Shown: positions 59,160 to 64,000 of the stretch, piece by piece | How the letters are laid out: each line of letters starts with the position of its first letter | Numbering within the stretch: position 1 is the stretch's first letter | Source of the DNA: Ridgeia piscesae | Lineage: Eukaryota > Annelida > Polychaeta > Sabellida > Siboglinidae | DNA: 64,000 nt | Assembly (NCBI GenBank): GCA_025642075.2 | Contig: JAODUO010000426.1 | Location: 560,501 to 624,500, forward strand | Reading direction: 5' to 3' | Notes under the pieces: generated by a model | What the model saw: only the letters and a program-made list of their open reading frames with translations | What the model was told of the DNA's origin: nothing | The model's database searches: none | Made by a program: the position numbers and the translations under genes

Positions 59160-62100
59160 CTGACAACATTGATCAAAACATAGATCAGTCAGTACACTTG
59201 ATCTTAGTCTTCGTATTAATCAGTTTGAAGCTTATTTCTGTTAGCATGAATTGGTCTATTTCAGATTATAACTGATTTCAGATAAATAAAGTGTCATCTT
59301 CGAAGTGTGCTGCGTTTGTTGACAAATATAAGTGTGATCAACCAGAGCCATCTCCTTCTCACCTAATGATATAAAAATTATCAGGTAATACACATTTGTA
59401 TTGAATACACCTGTGTTTTAGATGCAAACGTGTGTTGGTGTGTGTGCTATGAACATGTGTACTCATGTCATCTGTGTGATCACGTGCACAAATAATGTGA
59501 GTTTATTGTCGGAAATGTCAATTTCTCATTTATATTTAGACATTTATTGTTTCTAAATGGTAGGATTTTTGTCTGATTTTTCTATTCCTGTGTTGAACTG
59601 TGTGAGAATAAGACTGGTCATGTTAATAATTAACAATGTCATATTAGACCAGTAGGACTAAATAATGTATTCGAACAATACGTCCCATCAGGGTTTCTGT
59701 GACTGCAGACTCACTTGTTGTCAGACGGCCAGGCCAGCGTTTCTTACGTCGTTATCAAGTGATTTGTGCGGTTGCAGTGAAATTTATTCTGTGAAATTAT
59801 GGCAGATTACAAGCAAAGGGCTTAACTGCTGCAACTATTATTAATACAGAATGTACCAGAGGACATTTGTTGCCATAATAAAACATTTATATGCAATTTG
59901 ATTCTGTGTATGTAATGATTACAATTACATGGTTCAGTTACACAAATAACTACACAATGTTTCGTATTGACTTGTGCCAATTTAGAGTAAAAATACTTAC
60001 ATTGAATCTGCTGAAACTGCACTGATTCTGTAGTTTGTTTCCTCCTAGTGTTTTAGATTAGTTGCAACTGTCCCGCAATTCCACTTTCATATAACAATAT
60101 ACCTCTATAATCTCGCTTATCTACCGTAACTCCCTGGCATATCAGTACAATGGCCGACATCTGGAATATTGTGTATTTACTCTTGAGATTAACTAAACAT
60201 TTCGTTTTGATGCGTCTTGGTTTCCAAACATTTAGGTGCAGTAGAAGTTACTTTATTATTACTGTTTGAGCTTTAACTATGTCAAAGCAATAAGAATGAA
60301 TAGGACATGAGCAGTATCTAAGTATTACGTCCTGTCAGACAAACTGTTAATTCATGACTTATAGAGACAATGATTACATATCTGATGTGTCTCAGTCCCA
60401 ACGATGCTATCCTTTATTCCAAACATAAATGATAGATGTCAGCTAATAGCAGTTAATCATACTGTATGTTTAGTCCTAATATAAACATTGCACTAAACCT
60501 TTAATGTGCATTTTCCAACTCTACAGATACATTTTGCTTGCAGTGTTGACACGTCTTTGTGTCATTGCATTGGTTGGTTGGTGATTGGTGTATGACTTAT
60601 TAATTTTTTTTATGTATACCCAGTATATCCATCTCGTTACTTTTGGAAGTGGCACATTTCAACAACAATTTTGTTCACAAAAACATTGTAATTTTATGGT
60701 AAAACTGAATGGATACAATGCAAATGTGTGTGGTAACATTTCTTGCTGTCATTTTATTTTGCAAAACTTTCTCTTTGTATAACAAGTCACTTGCACAAAC
60801 AAAATGCTCAGGCATATAAAACAAAAAACAGCTATTCAAATCATGTAAGTTGTCTTGAGAAAGATAAATCATGTAGTATACGATGTCTGCAAATAAACAT
60901 AAACACTTGGTAAGATGTAGTAAACGTATATAAAGGTTATCAAACGTTCTTGGCTCTATGCGTCTACACACATCTGTAGTGAAAACACACTCTGCCATTT
61001 GATAGGTGAGAATGTATCTTTGTTGGTGGAGAGCCTGGCGCCAACAATACTTGATCACAGTAAACATGAAAATGGCCACACTCAAAACAAAGCTATCGCC
61101 ATAAGCTGCCAACAAATAGTATTTTCTCTGGCATCAACTGCCCTATGCTGCACACAATGTAGCCTTTATTATGTTCGCCGTATTAATCTGTCTCCTGTCA
61201 AATATTGATCAGAATTTAGTGGAATTATTCACCAGCAACAAAGTATCACAAATTTGGTGAGTTCAAAACTGCATGATTTGGTGCATTCAGAAAATCTACC
61301 AGTCAAGCAATGTAACATTCAACAAAACAAATCAAGCGATATTCTCACGGGGTCCACAAACACACCCATAACACTTAGCAATGAGATTCCACCACTGTCT
61401 CTCAATTGTAACTGAGTCACAAAGTGGCAACCTCCGAAACGAAAACAAACTAGTGCCTGGTCATTTCTGGAATATTTTGCAGGTATTTTAGTTTAACTTG
61501 TTAAACCTTGAAGTGGTTACTATTTGTACCACTCAATAAATGATAAACTATGCACAAGCACATTTCAAGCAACAGTTCATATGAAGTTTTCTCCTGCTCT
61601 TTCGCTTGCCTGTACTGAATTTGCATTTTACTCCATATATGGTCATGACGGTTGTTACCATGTCACATCATGGACAAATTGACACTGTCAAATTTACTTG
61701 CAAGAATACTCATTGCAAACATAGTTCAGACTCCTCTAGTCCAATGTCACTTACGTCAATGCTTAACAGTTTGCAATATTGGGGATGAGATGCACATTTT
61801 ATAGTTAAAATTATGCTGAAGCTGTGTAAATTTGTATAACATTGTCTCAGGGTAATCAGCCTAAAGCTTTCCTTTTCGAAATCTGTCACCAGCCATTAGG
61901 CTACGAAATGTTCCGCCAACAATTTAAATCTGGTCAGGTTCATCAGACAACTACTGCTAGGTGTCGCCACCAGACGCAACAGATAAATATCAGAAACGAA
62001 AAAGCATAAATCAACTATCAAATATCACAACTAAAACAATCACATAGGAGATTAGGAGGGGCCTGCTATGTAGCAGGGCACTGGACAAGAGGTGTCAAAG

Positions 62101-63556
62101 ACGCGATGTGGACATGGAAAATTAAAAGCAACTTGGATACTTGGATTGGTAGTGACTGTCACATGTCTACAATGACAAAAACATCATCAGGATATTAGTT
62201 GAACCCACGAAAATCTTCAAATTTGCATCAATGTCTCGACTGCCAATGGTTCCTGATGAAGATCACCTAGGTGGTTGAAATGTCAATGTCAGTTGAAACT
62301 TGTTAGTCATGAATTAAGAAATTTGCTTGAATATATCAGATCCTCATATGTTGTGACTACTGGGCACTGACTGACCAATAGAACACTTGTGACTCAATGC
62401 TTCAATGATATCATACTACGTAGAGTGTCCTGGAATGATCACGTCACCAATCATGAGCCGTACATCAGCCTTTCGACTATCATGAGACAATGACGACTGC
62501 ATTTGACAGGTCATGTGATGTGTCACGATTAAATGGCTAACCTCCAGAAACCCAAGAGACACCACTGAGAGGGAAACTGTCCTCCGAGGGACTTGTCCCA
62601 TTGCCACAATGACAGAAACTGTCCTCAGAGGGATTTAATGAATGACATAAGTAAGTACAATGATCTGACAATCCACACAGGCTACGGTCATGTTCCCACG
62701 CTGGCTAATTACAGCATTGTGCAGAACAGAATGACTGTCCTGGTTAATTACATTGACTAACTGCTGAAGACAGGACAATGAACAGTTCACAATTAAGTCT
62801 TCTTTTTATCTAGTTGTAGTTGGTTGGTGCAGGTTGCTAGCAATACGTAGAGGGACAAAGGTAAACATGCTTCGAAGTAAGTACAAATGTTACCCATTTT
62901 ATATCACTAAGTCATATCTTGGAGTCAACCTCAACCAAAATGACGTAAACCAACAGGTATATTTGTCTCAATGCTTACATCTAGCAATAATTATGTCTGT
63001 ATTGGCTTGACAGTGCATGAAAACAATGGCTTATTTACAACTCTCCAATAATTAATTATCACTAATTTCTGTACATGATCGTATATATGTCCACGACGTA
63101 CACATCTGGGACTGATATTTACACTATGGGAACACAGTCTTCAAAACTGCCAAGAATACACACGTTCTTGCCCAGTTGGGCAGCCCAGATTGCTATAATT
63201 ATACCATGATTTATTACACTATAAAATTTATGCAATCATAAACATTTCCTGCTTGTTGTTAGTAAACATAACCATCTAAAATAGTTCATTTGTGAGCCAA
63301 GTCATGTATAAATAGCTACATGTCTAACTTCCACAAAAATGATGCTATTTCCTAATTTGTAAACATTTGAAATGTTTGCGTTTCACATCAATGCAAATCC
63401 ATACGGTAAAAACATAACCTTGTCATGAAAAGTCACACGCATCCATGTGTCAGCTAAATGCAACTATCTTTCACTACTTCCGGAAAGTGAGCAGCAAAAT
63501 ATTTTGCTATATCAATAACGATGTCCATAGCGAAAAAAGCAGCTGCTGGGACAGTC
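59160..63556. other. Intergenic region between POLR3D and the right-edge gene
   Basis: No recognised gene. A 146-codon open frame on - at 60675-61115 has no recognisable domain and AT-driven composition. A short local duplication around GAAACTGTCCTC(C/A)GAGGGA lies near 62572-62634. Confidence 0.5.
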
Positions 63557-63760
63557 TCAGTCCGTGCTCTGTACTTGTTTACGTGGGGCCGGAGGAAGGG
63601 CTAGCTGTATTGGGTCACGCAGCCGACTGAGGTTGTCCTCTATTCGGGCAATGTCATTACAGATGCGGTTGTAGGCTTGGATGTTGAGGCGGTGTTTAGC
63701 CGCGTTGCGATGGAGGGACAACAGGAACTCTCGGTCAGACACTTCTTTGAAGTTGTACTC
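63557..63760 (-). CDS. Last coding exon of an unidentified - strand gene
   Basis: On -, an acceptor ending TTGCAG opens a phase-0 exon of 67 codons and a TGA. It starts EYNFKEVSDREFLLSL and contains NIQAYNRICNDIARIEDNL, then a Pro/Ala-rich tail LALPPAPRKQVQSTD. The codon use and charge pattern are those of a real protein, mostly helical and probably able to form a coiled coil. Local G+C is clearly higher than in the flanks. I do not recognise the family. The remaining exons lie beyond the right edge. A polyA signal for this strand may be at 63210-63215. Confidence 0.75.
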   Translation of the reverse strand, partial: EYNFKEVSDREFLLSLHRNAAKHRLNIQAYNRICNDIARIEDNLSRLRDPIQLALPPAPRKQVQSTD

Positions 63761-64000
63761 CTGCAACAAAAATGCAAGTTTATATATTAATAACACAGCA
63801 TCCGGTCTTTATGACTTCCCTACATCGCAGACTTGTTCAACATGACAGCATCTTGACGTCTGAAAAGTATTCAGCTGAGTGTACTTGAGCAAAGCATAGT
63901 GAACAACCTGCTGGGCAGTGATTAACAAAGCATCTATTTATTTGACAATAAATAAAGCCATATTTAACTGAAATCAATATACTATTTACTGTTATTACAT
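63761..64000 (-). other. Intron of the right-edge gene
   Basis: AT-rich sequence upstream (on -) of the acceptor; no further exon is seen before the edge. It contains a short stretch similar to the 'gctgaatgcttctcagagaag' repeat family, in reverse orientation, around 63830-63900. Confidence 0.4.

Noticed and set aside
60675..61115. 146-codon open frame on - downstream of POLR3D
   Set aside because: No domain, AT-driven residue use, and no splice or promoter context that would support a gene.

Overview
This is animal nuclear DNA. It is AT-rich, its genes are split into short exons with GT-AG introns, and it is full of microsatellites, short interspersed repeats and fragments of transposons. 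The repeat mix (Jockey-like LINE fragment, Mutator-like transposase fragment, tRNA-headed SINEs, TTAA-flanked DNA transposons, MITEs) suggests a marine invertebrate, perhaps a mollusc or another lophotrochozoan. I cannot prove the phylum from this window.

Three protein-coding genes can be assembled exon by exon with consistent reading phase. (1) A longin-type R-SNARE, VAMP7-like, lies on + at 22953-27688 with a probable 5' exon near 20.2 kb. (2) PRIMPOL, the primase-polymerase, lies on - at 31538-43955 in 14 recognised exons, with all catalytic and zinc-ligand residues present. (3) POLR3D/RPC4, a subunit of RNA polymerase III, lies on + at 45967-58698 in 9 exons and is complete. The VAMP and PRIMPOL genes converge. 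PRIMPOL and POLR3D start head to head across about 1.6 to 2 kb. A fourth gene enters from the right on - (last coding exon 63557-63760); I do not recognise its family. One weak - strand exon at 8658-8721, plus a CpG- and CCAAT-rich block at 19.56-20.25 kb with donor sites on both strands, suggests another - strand gene to the left that shares a promoter with the VAMP gene.

The first 20 kb has almost no coding signal. It holds a 600-base CAC/CA array, a GA/GGGA tract and several long, compositionally complex stretches that look like regulatory DNA. The three genes carry mobile DNA in their introns. PRIMPOL's large intron holds two near-identical 455-bp elements with 18-bp terminal inverted repeats, bracketing a broken Mutator-like transposase. 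POLR3D intron 2 holds two related 2.4-2.8 kb elements flanked by TTAA, and intron 6 holds a broken two-exon - strand locus of unknown origin.

The three identified genes do not form a pathway; their adjacency is positional. I see no rRNA, no canonical tRNA gene and no CRISPR array. The observations most worth following are the TTAA element family, the bracketed transposase in PRIMPOL, the tandemly duplicated acidic motif at the PRIMPOL C-terminus, and the hybrid architecture of the VAMP protein.
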